Source: Candidatus Brevefilum sp. (GTDB taxonomy: Bacteria; Chloroflexota; Anaerolineae; Anaerolineales; Anaerolineaceae). Taken from it: a stretch of DNA of 64,000 nt. Positions 8,220 to 17,686 of this stretch are shown in pieces. The position numbers and the translations under genes were made by a program. Location: the NCBI GenBank assembly GCA_019428905.1, contig JAHYJN010000003.1, positions 24,112 to 88,111 of the forward strand, read 5' to 3'. Each line of letters begins with the position of its first letter. Position 1 is the stretch's first letter. The notes under the pieces are model-generated. The model saw nothing but the letters and a program-made list of their open reading frames with translations, was not told the DNA's origin and did not search any database.

Positions 8220-10309
8220 CAGCTCATCACCTTTCTGCAAGCTGCCATAATGCGCGCCACATTCGGGATCGCGATGTCCTCTAAAACCTCTGCCCGCGGG
8301 ACTGGCACATTGGCAGCCGCCACCCGCACCATCGGGGCATCCAGCCAATCAAAAGCCTGTTCGTTTACCCGGGCCATCACCTCGTTGATGAAACTGGTGT
8401 TTTCGTAGGCTTCAGTCACACCCACAAAACGACCGGTTTTTTTAATTGATTCAATAATGGTTTCCATGTCCAAGGGGTTAAGCGTACGCAGATCGATCAC
8501 CTCCACATCGATGCCTTCTTTGGCCAGCAGCTCGGCTGCCTCCAGAGAGCGTAATACCATCCGGGAGTAGGTCACGATCGTCAGGTCTTTGCCGGGTCGC
8601 TTAATATCAGCCACACCAAAGGGGATGATGTAATCTTCCTCTGGGACGGGTCCTTTTTCCTTGTATAACATCTTATGTTCAATGAACATCACCGGGTTAT
8701 CGTCACGGATGGCTGTTTTCAGCAAACCTTTGGCATCATATGGCGTTGAGGGCATCACCACATAGATCCCTGGGAAATGCGTCCATAAACTCTCAAGACT
8801 TTGGGAGTGGTGCGCGGCAATGGCACGCCCTGCACCACCTTCGGTGCGGATCACCATGGGGACGGAGGTTTTCCCGCCAAACATATATCGGTTCTTGGCG
8901 CCCTGGTTGGCGATCTGGTCCATCGCCAGGGGGGTGAAATCAACATACATGATCTCCGCAATAGGCCGCATCCCTGCCATAGCCGCCCCAACAGCCGCAC
9001 CACCGATCGTCGCTTCAGAAATGGGGGTGTCAATCACACGTTCCTCACCAAATTCCTCAAATAAACCGCGGGTTGCACCGTAAGCGCCGCCATACAATCC
9101 CACATCCTCACCCATCACAAACACGGTTTCATCACGCAGCATTTCTTCACGCATTGCTTCTACCAAGGCCTGGGCATAGCTGATCTCACGGATGCTCGCA
9201 TCCGTCCGAATCTTTTCCCTTAATTTTTGCTCTGCTTCTACATCTGCAGGTGTTGTTTTTAATGGCGCAAACACATCTGTTTCGATTTGATTTGGGTCGG
9301 GCGACGGGGAATCTTCACTGAATTGCATCGCCTGGTCGAGTTTTTCTTCAACAACCTCCTCCATGTGTTCAAACTCCGCATCTTCTAAAAAGCCAATCGC
9401 TGCCATATCCCGGTTGAGCTGTTTGATCGGGTCTTTATCGCGGAATTCTTTTTCCTCCTCACGAGTGCGGTAAGCACGTGGGTCTGAATGTGAGTGGCCG
9501 TAGTAGCGATAAGTCAAGCATTCTACGATCGTGGGTCCTTTTCCCGAGCGGGCGCGCGCCACAGCTTCTGCCACGGCCTTGCGCACCATCAATACATTCA
9601 TCCCATCCACCGTCTCACCGGGGATGCCATACGCCTTTGCCCTTTCAGAGATGCGCGGAAGTTTACTGGCGTTATCCCAGGGTACTGACATCGCATACAG
9701 GTTATTTTCAACGACAAAAACCACCGGCAGATCCCATAAAGATGCCATATTGAGGGATTCATGGAAATTCCCAGTATTTGAAGCGCCATCGCCAAAGAAA
9801 CACAGCACCACAGAATCAGTCTTCTTTAATTTCTGCGCCAAGCCTGCCCCAACGGCAACAGGAATATTACCGCCAACGATACCGGTAGCACCCAGATTGC
9901 CATGGGCTACATCGGCAATGTGCATCGAACCGCCTTTGCCTTTGCAATACCCGCCGGATTTGCCTAGAACCTCGGCCATCATCTTATTGTAATGTTCTTG
10001 TTTCTCTTCCGGGGTTTGTGCTGCTGAGTCGCCATGGGCGTGGGCGTGACCATGGCCGCGATGCGTGCTGGTGATAAAATCATGATCCTCAAGGGCACCA
10101 ATTGCACCCACAGCGACTGCCTCTTGGCCAGCATACAGGTGGGAAGCGCCCTTCAACACTGCTTTTCCCAGTAAGTTGGCGATGTTATTCTCTAACGCGC
10201 GGATTTCCATCATCTGCCGCAGATAAGTCATCAATTGTTCTTTGGTCAGTGATTGCTCTTCGATGAGAGCCGTCACTTGTTCGATTGTTGTGATTTTTTC
10301 ATCGGTCAT
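8219..10309 (-). CDS. Fused E1 alpha-beta thiamine-diphosphate 2-oxoacid/acetoin dehydrogenase
   Basis: The 696-residue protein joins E1 alpha and E1 beta, which are usually separate. The alpha half (about 1-345) has the ThDP motif beginning GDGASNTG and ending ENN. After a charged linker the beta half starts near IREISYAQAL and contains MGEDVG and EGGAGR. The start at 10309 has GGAGA 7 nt upstream; an ATG two codons earlier is too close to it. Fused E1 proteins occur in branched-chain and acetoin-type complexes. The setting, after an isomerase and two sugar dehydrogenases, suggests it oxidatively decarboxylates or cleaves a product of that sugar pathway, feeding an acyl-CoA to central metabolism. 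Pyruvate, acetoin or another 2-oxoacid all remain possible. Confidence 0.9.
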   Translation of the reverse strand: MTDEKITTIEQVTALIEEQSLTKEQLMTYLRQMMEIRALENNIANLLGKAVLKGASHLYAGQEAVAVGAIGALEDHDFITSTHRGHGHAHAHGDSAAQTPEEKQEHYNKMMAEVLGKSGGYCKGKGGSMHIADVAHGNLGATGIVGGNIPVAVGAGLAQKLKKTDSVVLCFFGDGASNTGNFHESLNMASLWDLPVVFVVENNLYAMSVPWDNASKLPRISERAKAYGIPGETVDGMNVLMVRKAVAEAVARARSGKGPTIVECLTYRYYGHSHSDPRAYRTREEEKEFRDKDPIKQLNRDMAAIGFLEDAEFEHMEEVVEEKLDQAMQFSEDSPSPDPNQIETDVFAPLKTTPADVEAEQKLREKIRTDASIREISYAQALVEAMREEMLRDETVFVMGEDVGLYGGAYGATRGLFEEFGEERVIDTPISEATIGGAAVGAAMAGMRPIAEIMYVDFTPLAMDQIANQGAKNRYMFGGKTSVPMVIRTEGGAGRAIAAHHSQSLESLWTHFPGIYVVMPSTPYDAKGLLKTAIRDDNPVMFIEHKMLYKEKGPVPEEDYIIPFGVADIKRPGKDLTIVTYSRMVLRSLEAAELLAKEGIDVEVIDLRTLNPLDMETIIESIKKTGRFVGVTEAYENTSFINEVMARVNEQAFDWLDAPMVRVAAANVPVPRAEVLEDIAIPNVARIMAACRKVMS

Positions 10310-10340
10310 ATTCATTCTCCAATATTGTATACGTTAATAA

Positions 10341-11138
10341 TTATCGCATTTCCTGCCCGCCAGTGACGTTGATCGCCTGGCCGGTCATATAACTTGATTG
10401 TTCAGATGCTAAAAATACCAGCAAATTACACACATCATCGTAAGTGCATCCCCGCTTTAAAGGCACCTGGTCAACATAATACTGGCGCACTTCCGCTTCT
10501 GTCATCCCCCGTGTGCGGGCATATTGTTTAAACAGGGAATCTACCCACAGCGGTGAATCAAGCATATTCCCGGGGCAGATTGCATTCACACGCACCCCAT
10601 ATTCAGCCAATTCCAATGCGAGGGATTGCGTTAATCCAATCCCGCCAAATTTCGATGCGGCGTAAGCTGAGTTTTTATAGCTGCCCTTCTTACCAGATTT
10701 CGAGTTGATCTGGATGATTACACCGGATCGCTGGGTTTTCATCACCCGGGCGGCATGCTTGGCGACGAGGAAATAACCAAATAAGTTCACTTCCATCACT
10801 TTCTTCCAATGCTCAGCCGGGAATTCATCCACCGGTTGGGCAATCAGGATGCCTGCATTGCTGACTAAAATATCCAACCCGCCAAACTTTGAGACGGTTT
10901 CATCTACCAGCGCTTGCACCTGGTCTTCCTGGGTCACATCAGTAACCATTCCCAGTGTCTCCCTACCAAATTCGGCCTGGATTTTAGCTTCCGTGTCATG
11001 GATGCCAGCCTGATTGATGTCAGCAATCACAACATTGCAGCCTTCCTGTGCCAGGCGTATGCTGATTGCTTCACCCAGACCTTGGGCGCCGCCTGTGACG
11101 ATCGCAATTTTTCCGTTTAGGTTTTTCACATTATCCAT
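10341..11138 (-). CDS. SorD/SrlD-like short-chain dehydrogenase
   Basis: The 265-residue SDR has the glycine-rich TGGAQGLG, NAG at the fourth strand and the S...YAASK active site within INSKSGKKGSYKNSAYAASK. From there to its end (VPLKRGCTYDDV, SYMTGQAINVTGGQ) it follows glucitol-6-phosphate 2-dehydrogenase and the SDR half of RhaEW-type aldolase/lactaldehyde dehydrogenase fusions. ATG at 11138 has AAGGA 8 nt upstream. It overlaps the end of the preceding two-Rossmann dehydrogenase by 8 nt, so the two are probably translated together. Likely reactions are ketose/polyol interconversion or oxidation of lactaldehyde from a deoxy sugar. Confidence 0.85.
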   Translation of the reverse strand: MDNVKNLNGKIAIVTGGAQGLGEAISIRLAQEGCNVVIADINQAGIHDTEAKIQAEFGRETLGMVTDVTQEDQVQALVDETVSKFGGLDILVSNAGILIAQPVDEFPAEHWKKVMEVNLFGYFLVAKHAARVMKTQRSGVIIQINSKSGKKGSYKNSAYAASKFGGIGLTQSLALELAEYGVRVNAICPGNMLDSPLWVDSLFKQYARTRGMTEAEVRQYYVDQVPLKRGCTYDDVCNLLVFLASEQSSYMTGQAINVTGGQEMR

Positions 11139-12867
11139 CGATCTCATCCTTCAGCATCGCCTCTAAAAAGGCATTTTCCGCTTCTTTCGTCCAAGAGCGG
11201 CCGTCTTTGAGTTTCTCCGCCACTTCCGGTAAAACCGTTGCCAGGTCGCTCACACTCGTTAGAGGCAAGTCCTTGATATTTGGAAAGATCACCACTTTAC
11301 CTGGGTAGGTCGCATCGATTAATGCCTGTAAGCCATCTTTCGCTGCCTCCAACGATCCTACAGCCGCCACTGAGCGGTTGGTCGATAATTCACCATCTTC
11401 TACCTTGTTCAGCATGGTCAGCATATCCTCAATTTGTGAGGCAGAATGCCCGATCACACGTGCATTTCTGAAAACCATATCATTCAAATCTAGTTTTGCG
11501 GTTGTACCGCGGGCAACCCCCGCAAATACGTTCATCACCCCATCCTCGGCCAACCACGGGGCAGAATCCGCAATTACGGCTGGTATTGGAACCAAAATGA
11601 TGATGTCATCAAAACCTGTACCCTCAAACTGGCCCATTGTTTGTTCATAGGCTATTTTTTCCATTGGGTTAGTGCAGATCCACTCAATCCCTTTTGCCCT
11701 GGCCTCCTCGCCAAAGGTTTCATCCAAATCTTGCAAACGGGCATCGCTGGCATCTGAACACACGATCAGCCTGGGGTGGTCCTTCGACTCGATCGCATGT
11801 TGAACGTGCATGCGCCCCATCGGACCCCCAGCCCCTACAAACAAAGCCTGACCACCTTTGCGCAGTTTTGATCGCTGCGGCGCTTTGCGGTATATGGCAC
11901 TGAGATCACGATTATTACCACCCAGGAATAACCAGCGGTTGTAATGCACCCGCCCAATATCAAGGTTGGCTTTCTCCGTAAAAGGTTGGTCAGCATAAAA
12001 AGTCAACACACCATGGTATGCTAGGTAAGGGCTGATTTTTTCAATCAACGGGATGGTTGGCGAAAGGAGGATGATATCATCCACCTGGTCTGCCTTGGCT
12101 GCTTCATCCTCGACTATCTCGAAATCTTCCACTTCCACCACCTGAACGCCAAGCGCTTCAGCCCTTTTGCGCAGCCATTCTCCTAAGGGGCCGTTCATCT
12201 CCGTCAGCTTGACGACGGCCGGGTGTGAATCCTGGTCAAAACCTTCAGACAGCGAGAATTGCCCCGTCTCAGGTCCAACGAACCAGGCTGTCCCCCCATC
12301 TTTCAACCCCTGGCGATATTGCAGGTAATACGCAGCAATCACACACGCCCAAGGCTCAACCAGAGCTGATTCGGCATAGCCTGTTTCAGGGTGGATCGGG
12401 ATCAGGTAATTGCCATGATCACCATTCAAAATGCGCTGGTCAATCACGTTATACTGCGAAAGACCGCCCTGGATCTCATAACCGTAAGCGTAACCCACAC
12501 CGTCCACAAAGATATCAGCCTGGATAATAAAGCGATCGCCCGGTTTGTATTGATCTTTCAGGTTTTCCCCAACGCCAACCACGGTCATCACCACTTCATG
12601 CCCCAACACAACCGGGTCTTCCCCCATATTGCGGTAAATGCGGGGATGGTCTTCACCCTGACGGATGACTTTGATGTCTGAAAAACATAGGCCGCAGGCG
12701 TCATGGCGGATGAGCAATTCATCCGGACCAAAATCAGGCATAGGGACCTCAATCGGTTGATCGTTTTTCCCTAAGTTTTCAAACCCTGCACCATATAAGG
12801 GCCACACTCGGTTGATCGAACTTGTGGGCATTTTCCCCTGCCGGTAATTATCCAGTTTTGTTGTCAT
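11131..12867 (-). CDS. SorE-like medium-chain dehydrogenase with duplicated Rossmann domain
   Basis: At 578 residues this MDR is about 170-230 longer than normal. The N-terminal catalytic domain has GLCFSD and VLGHEV zinc-site motifs and the GDRFIIQAD, GGLSQY and EPWACV pattern seen in L-sorbose-1-phosphate reductase-like enzymes. A first Rossmann-like unit (about 195-310) has a degenerate nucleotide loop (VGPETG). A second (about 335-490) has an intact VGAGGPMG loop. The halves share the pattern DDIILLSP.IP...PYLA..GV and DDIIILVP.IP...PWLA..GV, showing internal duplication. AAGGA precedes ATG. It lies 3 nt after the PHP gene and overlaps the SDR. It probably oxidises or reduces a sugar, polyol or their phosphates. 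Confidence 0.85.
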   Translation of the reverse strand: MTTKLDNYRQGKMPTSSINRVWPLYGAGFENLGKNDQPIEVPMPDFGPDELLIRHDACGLCFSDIKVIRQGEDHPRIYRNMGEDPVVLGHEVVMTVVGVGENLKDQYKPGDRFIIQADIFVDGVGYAYGYEIQGGLSQYNVIDQRILNGDHGNYLIPIHPETGYAESALVEPWACVIAAYYLQYRQGLKDGGTAWFVGPETGQFSLSEGFDQDSHPAVVKLTEMNGPLGEWLRKRAEALGVQVVEVEDFEIVEDEAAKADQVDDIILLSPTIPLIEKISPYLAYHGVLTFYADQPFTEKANLDIGRVHYNRWLFLGGNNRDLSAIYRKAPQRSKLRKGGQALFVGAGGPMGRMHVQHAIESKDHPRLIVCSDASDARLQDLDETFGEEARAKGIEWICTNPMEKIAYEQTMGQFEGTGFDDIIILVPIPAVIADSAPWLAEDGVMNVFAGVARGTTAKLDLNDMVFRNARVIGHSASQIEDMLTMLNKVEDGELSTNRSVAAVGSLEAAKDGLQALIDATYPGKVVIFPNIKDLPLTSVSDLATVLPEVAEKLKDGRSWTKEAENAFLEAMLKDEIDG

Positions 12868-12870
12868 TAT

Positions 12871-14304
12871 TTATTCCTTAATTTTCTTGTGTAATTCTTG
12901 TAAAACCTGGTGAGGAGTTTTATCGGTTTTACTCTCTAATTGTTCAAAATCTACAGCTGGTGGGATCAATCGGCCAACTGCCTCATAAAAATCATTTTTT
13001 GCTTTTCGACCGGCCAAATAATTATGAGACCACTGGCTCTGATATCCCATACCCCACAGCATTTCCATGCGCGTGTGCCCATACAGGAAATACGCGCCTT
13101 TGATAAACTGTTCTTTGACCGGATTAAGTTCGGGAGCATCAAAATCATCCACCCGCTTTTGGCCAAAGCTGTTCATTTCGGTGCCCACGATAATCGGCAG
13201 GTCGAGTGAATCAGCCAAATCAACGATATGATACAGTTTTTCAAGTTTGACGGCCTTGATTTTTTCATCGGGGATATTCCAGTTGCGGTCTGGGATGATG
13301 TTAATTGCTGCAACCCCTTTATCCATCAACAGGCTCAATAAACGCTCAATTTCTGCTTCACCAGCCGAGGTGCCATCCAGCCAAGCTGAACACGGGATCG
13401 CATTCTCAGCTAAAATGATCTCGTGAAAAACCTCAACACTTGGAAACGATTCGCCCTCAGGCTGCACATAAGCCACACCGCCACGCTTCATCAATTTTTG
13501 GCGTAGATAATTTTGAAAAAGATTTGGATCTTCAACGATTCTCTCGATCAAATCACGTGATTCCCCAAATTTCTCTGCCCAGAAGCGGATGGGCTCTTCG
13601 ATAACATCAAAGGATTGCTCAGCGATTTTCTGAACCATGTGCCGTTCTGTGGCATAGCCAGAAGGCGTCAGTGGTAGTACATCAGCTTCATAATCCAGTG
13701 AGAGGGGGGTGAGAAATCGATTGACTCGCGCCATAATTTGCAGGTTCCGTTGAACCGCTTGATTCCGGATTTCAACGAAGGCCCCTCTTGCAGAGTCAAC
13801 AACCGACGATCGCACAAAACCCACCCCCATGTGATAGGCAATCCCCGGTTCACCGGGTGAATTGATCTCAGCGTGTCTAAACTCTGGAATGTAGACCCGC
13901 GTTTCGATCCCCGCTGTCCCGCGTACACCAGTGATCTCGCAGGCGGCAAGAAACTCATCGACGCCATCTAAAATGTCAAAATCGACAATTCCCATAAATT
14001 TGATGCCGTGTTTCCTGCCCAGCCAGGCCAAATGCGAAGGCGAATAACCATATCCGTTATACGAAAAGAAGGAATGGCAATGCAGGTTGAGGATGTCAGC
14101 TGCTTCAGGCAGGTCCACAGATCCGGCATCGATCATTGACATTAATGCCAGCAGGCTTTCTCGTCTCACTGCCGGATCGAAACTGTCCAAGCCCTGTTCA
14201 AAGCGCTCAATTTCATGATGATCAGACGCAGGTGGCTTCATGGTTGTTCTCACTATTTTCTTTCTTGTTTTTGGCTGTTGGCTTCCATTTTTCAGGTTAA
14301 TCAT
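12871..14304 (-). CDS. PHP-domain-like protein, atypical
   Basis: The 477-residue protein resembles PHP (polymerase and histidinol phosphatase) metal hydrolases, with LHCHSFFSYNG near the N-terminus and GIETR further on. The usual SDG after the first motif reads SYNG, and the usual TDH reads VDFD, so several standard metal ligands are changed. Downstream segments (PDRNWNIPDE, VGTEMNSFG) are conserved-looking but not of a family I can name. ATG at 14304 has AAGG only 1 nt away; ATG at 14241 has a weaker but better-spaced GAGA and may be the real start. It sits between fucI and the double-Rossmann dehydrogenase in the leftward operon. Its role there is unknown; sugar-phosphate hydrolysis or lactone handling is possible. 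Confidence 0.65.
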   Translation of the reverse strand: MINLKNGSQQPKTRKKIVRTTMKPPASDHHEIERFEQGLDSFDPAVRRESLLALMSMIDAGSVDLPEAADILNLHCHSFFSYNGYGYSPSHLAWLGRKHGIKFMGIVDFDILDGVDEFLAACEITGVRGTAGIETRVYIPEFRHAEINSPGEPGIAYHMGVGFVRSSVVDSARGAFVEIRNQAVQRNLQIMARVNRFLTPLSLDYEADVLPLTPSGYATERHMVQKIAEQSFDVIEEPIRFWAEKFGESRDLIERIVEDPNLFQNYLRQKLMKRGGVAYVQPEGESFPSVEVFHEIILAENAIPCSAWLDGTSAGEAEIERLLSLLMDKGVAAINIIPDRNWNIPDEKIKAVKLEKLYHIVDLADSLDLPIIVGTEMNSFGQKRVDDFDAPELNPVKEQFIKGAYFLYGHTRMEMLWGMGYQSQWSHNYLAGRKAKNDFYEAVGRLIPPAVDFEQLESKTDKTPHQVLQELHKKIKE

Positions 14305-14401
14305 ACCTTGCTTGTAAATCAGGCACCCGATATCCGTTCAGCTAAGCCAATAATGTGATAAATTGAACAATCCATCCCAAACGGGATGGTTTGCTTCACT
14401 C

Positions 14402-16207
14402 CTAATAACGACCGTAAAGTGGTCCAAAATTATGACACGCGCGGAAGTCAGCGCCTTGTGCGTCTTTGGTTCCAAAGGCAGTCCAAGCACTTGGTCGGAA
14501 CAATTGCTCTTGCTCAACATTGTGCATGCACACAGGAATCCGGAGGATTGACGCCAGCGTGATCAGGTCAGCCCCGATGTGTCCAAAGCTGATAGAGCCA
14601 TGGTTGGCGCCCCAGTTGGCCATCACCGAGTAAACATCTTTGAAAGCCGGGTCGTCAGAAAGGCGCGGCACGAACCAGTGCGTTGGCCAGGTGGGGTCTG
14701 TGCGCTCATTGAGGGTCTTGTGTACCTCTTCGGGGATGTCCACCGTCCAACCTTCAGCAATTTGCAGCACTGGCCCTAACCCTTTAACAATATTCAAGCG
14801 GCTCATCGTCATCGGCATACCGCCTTTGGTCAGGAACCCAGATGAATAACCGCCGCCGCGGAAGTAACCGGTGTTGGCTGGATACCAGGAAACTTCCTCG
14901 AGACACGCATTAGCTTCGTCTTCTGTGATCTCCCAGTAGGGCTTCATTACCGGCTTACCATCTCGCGCTTGCTGTCCGGTCGCATCGACAGTGGCAGCGC
15001 CTGAATTGATCAGGTGGATCATGCCGTTTGCCGCTCGACCTTGTAATTCATAACCGGTCACACGTTTGACGGCCTCAGGGCTCCAATAAGTGCGCACATC
15101 TGCAAAGATCTGGGCCGTGTTGGTCAGCAGGTAACCAAATAACATCCCAGCGCCATTCATAGCATCGTTTTCCGTTGCCACAATAAACGGTGCGCGGATG
15201 CCATTCCAATCAAAGGAGGAATTTAAGATCGCTTCCATAAAATCACCGTTGGGTGAGTGATCGGTCCATTGGCGTTGACCTTGGAAACCGCTGGCGATGG
15301 CGTTATGTCCCATCGCTTCTTCACCAAAGCCTGCCTTTTCGAGTTGTGGATTGCCGACCATCAGGTCACGGGCAATCATTGTCATTTTGACGACGGTCTC
15401 CCAATCCTTATCTTTCTGCTCACGGGAGCGCTGCATATCTTCGGTATTGTGATCCCGACCTTCTTTGCAGTGGGCTTTGGTCCAGGCTAAGGCCAATTCG
15501 TATTCTTCTTTGTCGTAAATTTCCTCTTCCAGGCGCCTGGTAAATTCGCTCATATCAACGGATTCCACCCGCATGCCCAGGTAGGTCTCAAAGAACGATT
15601 GGTCAACGATCGATCCGGCAATCCCCATGGATGTACCCCCCATCGCCAGGTACGATTTTCCGCGCATAATCGCTGTTGCCAAACCAGCACGGGCAAACCG
15701 TAACAACTTCTCCTGGACATCTTCAGGGATGCTCTCATCATCGTTATCCTGCACGTCATGACCATAAATCGAAAAAGCCGGCAGACCCTTCTGAGTGTGG
15801 GCAGCCAACACTGCAGCCAAATAGACTGCCCCAGGTCTTTCTGTACCATTAAAGCCCCACACTGCTTTGGGTGTTAAGGGATCCATATCCATGGTTTCTG
15901 AACCATAGCACCAACAAGGGGTAACCGTGATGGAAACACCGACGCCTTCGCGTGCAAACTTTTCTGCACACTTGGCCGATTCTGCCACCCCTCCTATGGT
16001 GGTGTCAGCTATCACACATTCCACCGGCGTGCCATCAGGATAGCGCAGGTTTTCAGTCAACAGTTGTGCTACCCTTTTAGCCATCCCCATGGTTTGGTCT
16101 TCGAGGCTTTCTCGCACGCCATTCATTCGTCCATCGATCGTCGGTCGGATGCCGATCTTCGGCATCGCACCGATCCATCGATCTCCAAATCCACCATTGT
16201 CTGACAT
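14402..16207 (-). CDS. fucI: L-fucose/D-arabinose isomerase
   Basis: The 601-residue protein matches FucI in length and throughout its sequence. The active-site Glu is in [10 protein letters not shown] and the Asp in [10 protein letters not shown], corresponding to the metal-binding pair of the E. coli enzyme. It converts L-fucose to L-fuculose (or D-arabinose to D-ribulose) using manganese in the cytoplasm. AGGAGG lies 6 nt before ATG. It follows the LacI-type regulator on the same strand (155-nt gap) and begins the catabolic part of the operon. No fuculokinase or fuculose aldolase gene is nearby, which leaves open whether fucose, arabinose or another aldose is the real substrate. Confidence 0.93.
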   Translation of the reverse strand: MSDNGGFGDRWIGAMPKIGIRPTIDGRMNGVRESLEDQTMGMAKRVAQLLTENLRYPDGTPVECVIADTTIGGVAESAKCAEKFAREGVGVSITVTPCWCYGSETMDMDPLTPKAVWGFNGTERPGAVYLAAVLAAHTQKGLPAFSIYGHDVQDNDDESIPEDVQEKLLRFARAGLATAIMRGKSYLAMGGTSMGIAGSIVDQSFFETYLGMRVESVDMSEFTRRLEEEIYDKEEYELALAWTKAHCKEGRDHNTEDMQRSREQKDKDWETVVKMTMIARDLMVGNPQLEKAGFGEEAMGHNAIASGFQGQRQWTDHSPNGDFMEAILNSSFDWNGIRAPFIVATENDAMNGAGMLFGYLLTNTAQIFADVRTYWSPEAVKRVTGYELQGRAANGMIHLINSGAATVDATGQQARDGKPVMKPYWEITEDEANACLEEVSWYPANTGYFRGGGYSSGFLTKGGMPMTMSRLNIVKGLGPVLQIAEGWTVDIPEEVHKTLNERTDPTWPTHWFVPRLSDDPAFKDVYSVMANWGANHGSISFGHIGADLITLASILRIPVCMHNVEQEQLFRPSAWTAFGTKDAQGADFRACHNFGPLYGRY

Positions 16208-16362
16208 TGTTAACCTCCTTTGGTTTTATCTCATTTTATTTTTCGATATTTTGCTACGAAACATTCGATTATTCGATCGATAAAGCCTGCAGATGATTCA
16301 ATTTCTGACCTAAAATTATCTATTTTGATCATGATCATCACCAACGCAATCTTATATAAACA

Positions 16363-17373
16363 CTAATTCACCTTGCCGCCGCTGGATTCTCGCACGATTA
16401 ACTCGACGGGAAACACAACTTCTTGAAATTCTACTGGGACATCCTGATCGTTTTTAATCCTCGACACCAAAATTTCGGTTGCTTTTTGGCCAATAGCATA
16501 GGGCGGTTGGGAGATAACCGTCATAAAAGGATCGTAAGATAAACTTTCAGGGATATCATCAAAACTCACAACAGCCACATCGTCAGGAACCTTGATTCCC
16601 ATCTGGCGCAATGCTGAAAGTGCCCCGATCGAGACCAGGTTGTTCCCGCCAAAAATCGCTGTGGGTTTTTCTTTCCGGGAAAATATCTCTCGTGTTAGTT
16701 GAGCGCCGCTTTCCTGCGAATATTTTCCATAAAAATAATCAACAAATTCGTTTAAATGATGATCACACATTGCCTGTTTATACCCACGCACACGATCAAT
16801 CGATGTTGACACCGTATCTGGGCCGCTGAGAAGCGTGATCCGTTTATGACCTAAATCGATCAGGAATTTTGTGAGTTGATAGGCACCACTTTCCGAGTCT
16901 CCACGAACCACATCCACACCCCCATTTTCAACATAGCGATCGATGATCACGACAGGGGTATTGTGTTTACGAAGCAATTCAATCGATTGGGAGTGCGTTT
17001 CAGCTGGTACAAGCAAGATTCCATCCACCCGTTTCTGTAATAGCAGCTGGATGTAATTATCTTCTTGCTCTTGTGATTCGTCTGTATTACAAATAATTAC
17101 ATTAAACCCGGCCTTAAACGCCGCATCTTCAACCCCCCTGGCAAGAATGTTAAAAAAAGGATTGGTGATATCAGTGATAACCAGTGCGATGGTGTTGGTG
17201 CGTTTTGACTTCAGACTGCGTGCGATCACATTCGGCACATAACCCAGTTCATCAATAACAGCATTGACCTTGGTGCGCACATGATCGCTGACATAGCCAG
17301 AGTTGTTGATCACCCTGGAAACTGTAATGGGTGCTACACCTGCCTTTTTTGCAACATCATGAATGGTTGGCAT
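16363..17373 (-). CDS. LacI-family transcriptional regulator
   Basis: The 336-residue repressor-type protein has an N-terminal LacI helix-turn-helix (TIHDVAKKAGVAPITVSRVIN), the hinge helix region and a periplasmic-binding-protein-like sensor domain (IALVITDITNPFF, FGGNNLVSIGAL, VVSFDDIP). It is the first gene leftward of a divergent promoter region that contains two copies of a 14-bp operator with a central CG, as LacI-family proteins prefer. One operator abuts its own -10 box. It is therefore predicted to repress itself, the fucI operon behind it and the ABC importer opposite, with release by a sugar or sugar phosphate. The effector is unknown. Confidence 0.93.
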   Translation of the reverse strand: MPTIHDVAKKAGVAPITVSRVINNSGYVSDHVRTKVNAVIDELGYVPNVIARSLKSKRTNTIALVITDITNPFFNILARGVEDAAFKAGFNVIICNTDESQEQEDNYIQLLLQKRVDGILLVPAETHSQSIELLRKHNTPVVIIDRYVENGGVDVVRGDSESGAYQLTKFLIDLGHKRITLLSGPDTVSTSIDRVRGYKQAMCDHHLNEFVDYFYGKYSQESGAQLTREIFSRKEKPTAIFGGNNLVSIGALSALRQMGIKVPDDVAVVSFDDIPESLSYDPFMTVISQPPYAIGQKATEILVSRIKNDQDVPVEFQEVVFPVELIVRESSGGKVN

Positions 17374-17405
17374 TAGGTCAAAACTCGAGTTCTCTCGCTT
17401 AATTA

Positions 17406-17419
17406 TGGTACCGTTACCA
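17406..17419. promoter_or_regulatory. LacI-type operator O1
   Basis: TGGTACCGTTACCA has arms TGGTA/TACCA around a central CG. It touches the last base of the regulator's -10 box, so bound repressor would block transcription start. It differs from the second operator (17606-17619) at only two positions, both C to T. The pairing with a divergent LacI gene makes it a credible site. Confidence 0.8.
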
Positions 17420-17447
17420 TATTATCATGTTTAAATTCCTATGTCAA
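17419..17447 (-). promoter_or_regulatory. Promoter of the lacI-type regulator/fucI operon
   Basis: On the minus strand TTGACA (17447-17442) is separated by exactly 17 nt from TAATAT (17424-17419), a near-consensus sigma-70-type promoter. Operator O1 begins at its -10 box. The regulator's ATG lies about 45 nt downstream of the -10. Confidence 0.82.
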
Positions 17448-17577
17448 TAGCTAAACAGATTCTTGATAAAAATAGGCCCTCGGAACAACAATCTTCCTGA
17501 TCACATGCCGAATTGTCATCCTTTATTTTTCTGAAAACTGCAACAGCGTTCTAATTATTAATTAACCGATAATTGCA

Positions 17578-17606
17578 TTGACAAGAAAAATCAATTATGA
17601 TAGTAT
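17578..17606 (+). promoter_or_regulatory. Promoter of the sugar ABC importer operon
   Basis: TTGACA (17578-17583) is followed after exactly 17 nt by TAGTAT (17601-17606). Operator O2 begins at the last base of this -10 box, mirroring the arrangement on the opposite strand. The first gene starts 80 nt downstream. Confidence 0.82.
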
Positions 17607-17619
17607 GGTATCGTTATCA
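17606..17619. promoter_or_regulatory. LacI-type operator O2
   Basis: TGGTATCGTTATCA, with central CG, matches O1 at 12 of 14 positions. It lies 200 bp away from O1 in the same orientation. It covers the transcription start region of the importer promoter. Two sites bound by a tetrameric or paired repressor could loop the region, though most LacI-family regulators are dimers. Confidence 0.8.
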
Positions 17620-17686
17620 CAAATCCGTATGAAGCTTTTCGCCCTGGCGTTCGTGTATCAAATACTGTGGCAGTAAAGGATATCTC

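Noticed and set aside
8220..8348. N-terminal extension of the E2 gene
   Set aside because: These codons are antisense-free shadow of the E1 3' end in another frame; the lipoyl domain starts exactly at the ATG at 8219.
16326..16337. Perfect palindrome TGATCATGATCA upstream of fucI as a regulator site
   Set aside because: It lacks the central CG and the TGGTA arms of the two operators at 17.4-17.6 kb and is built of a simple GATCAT repeat.
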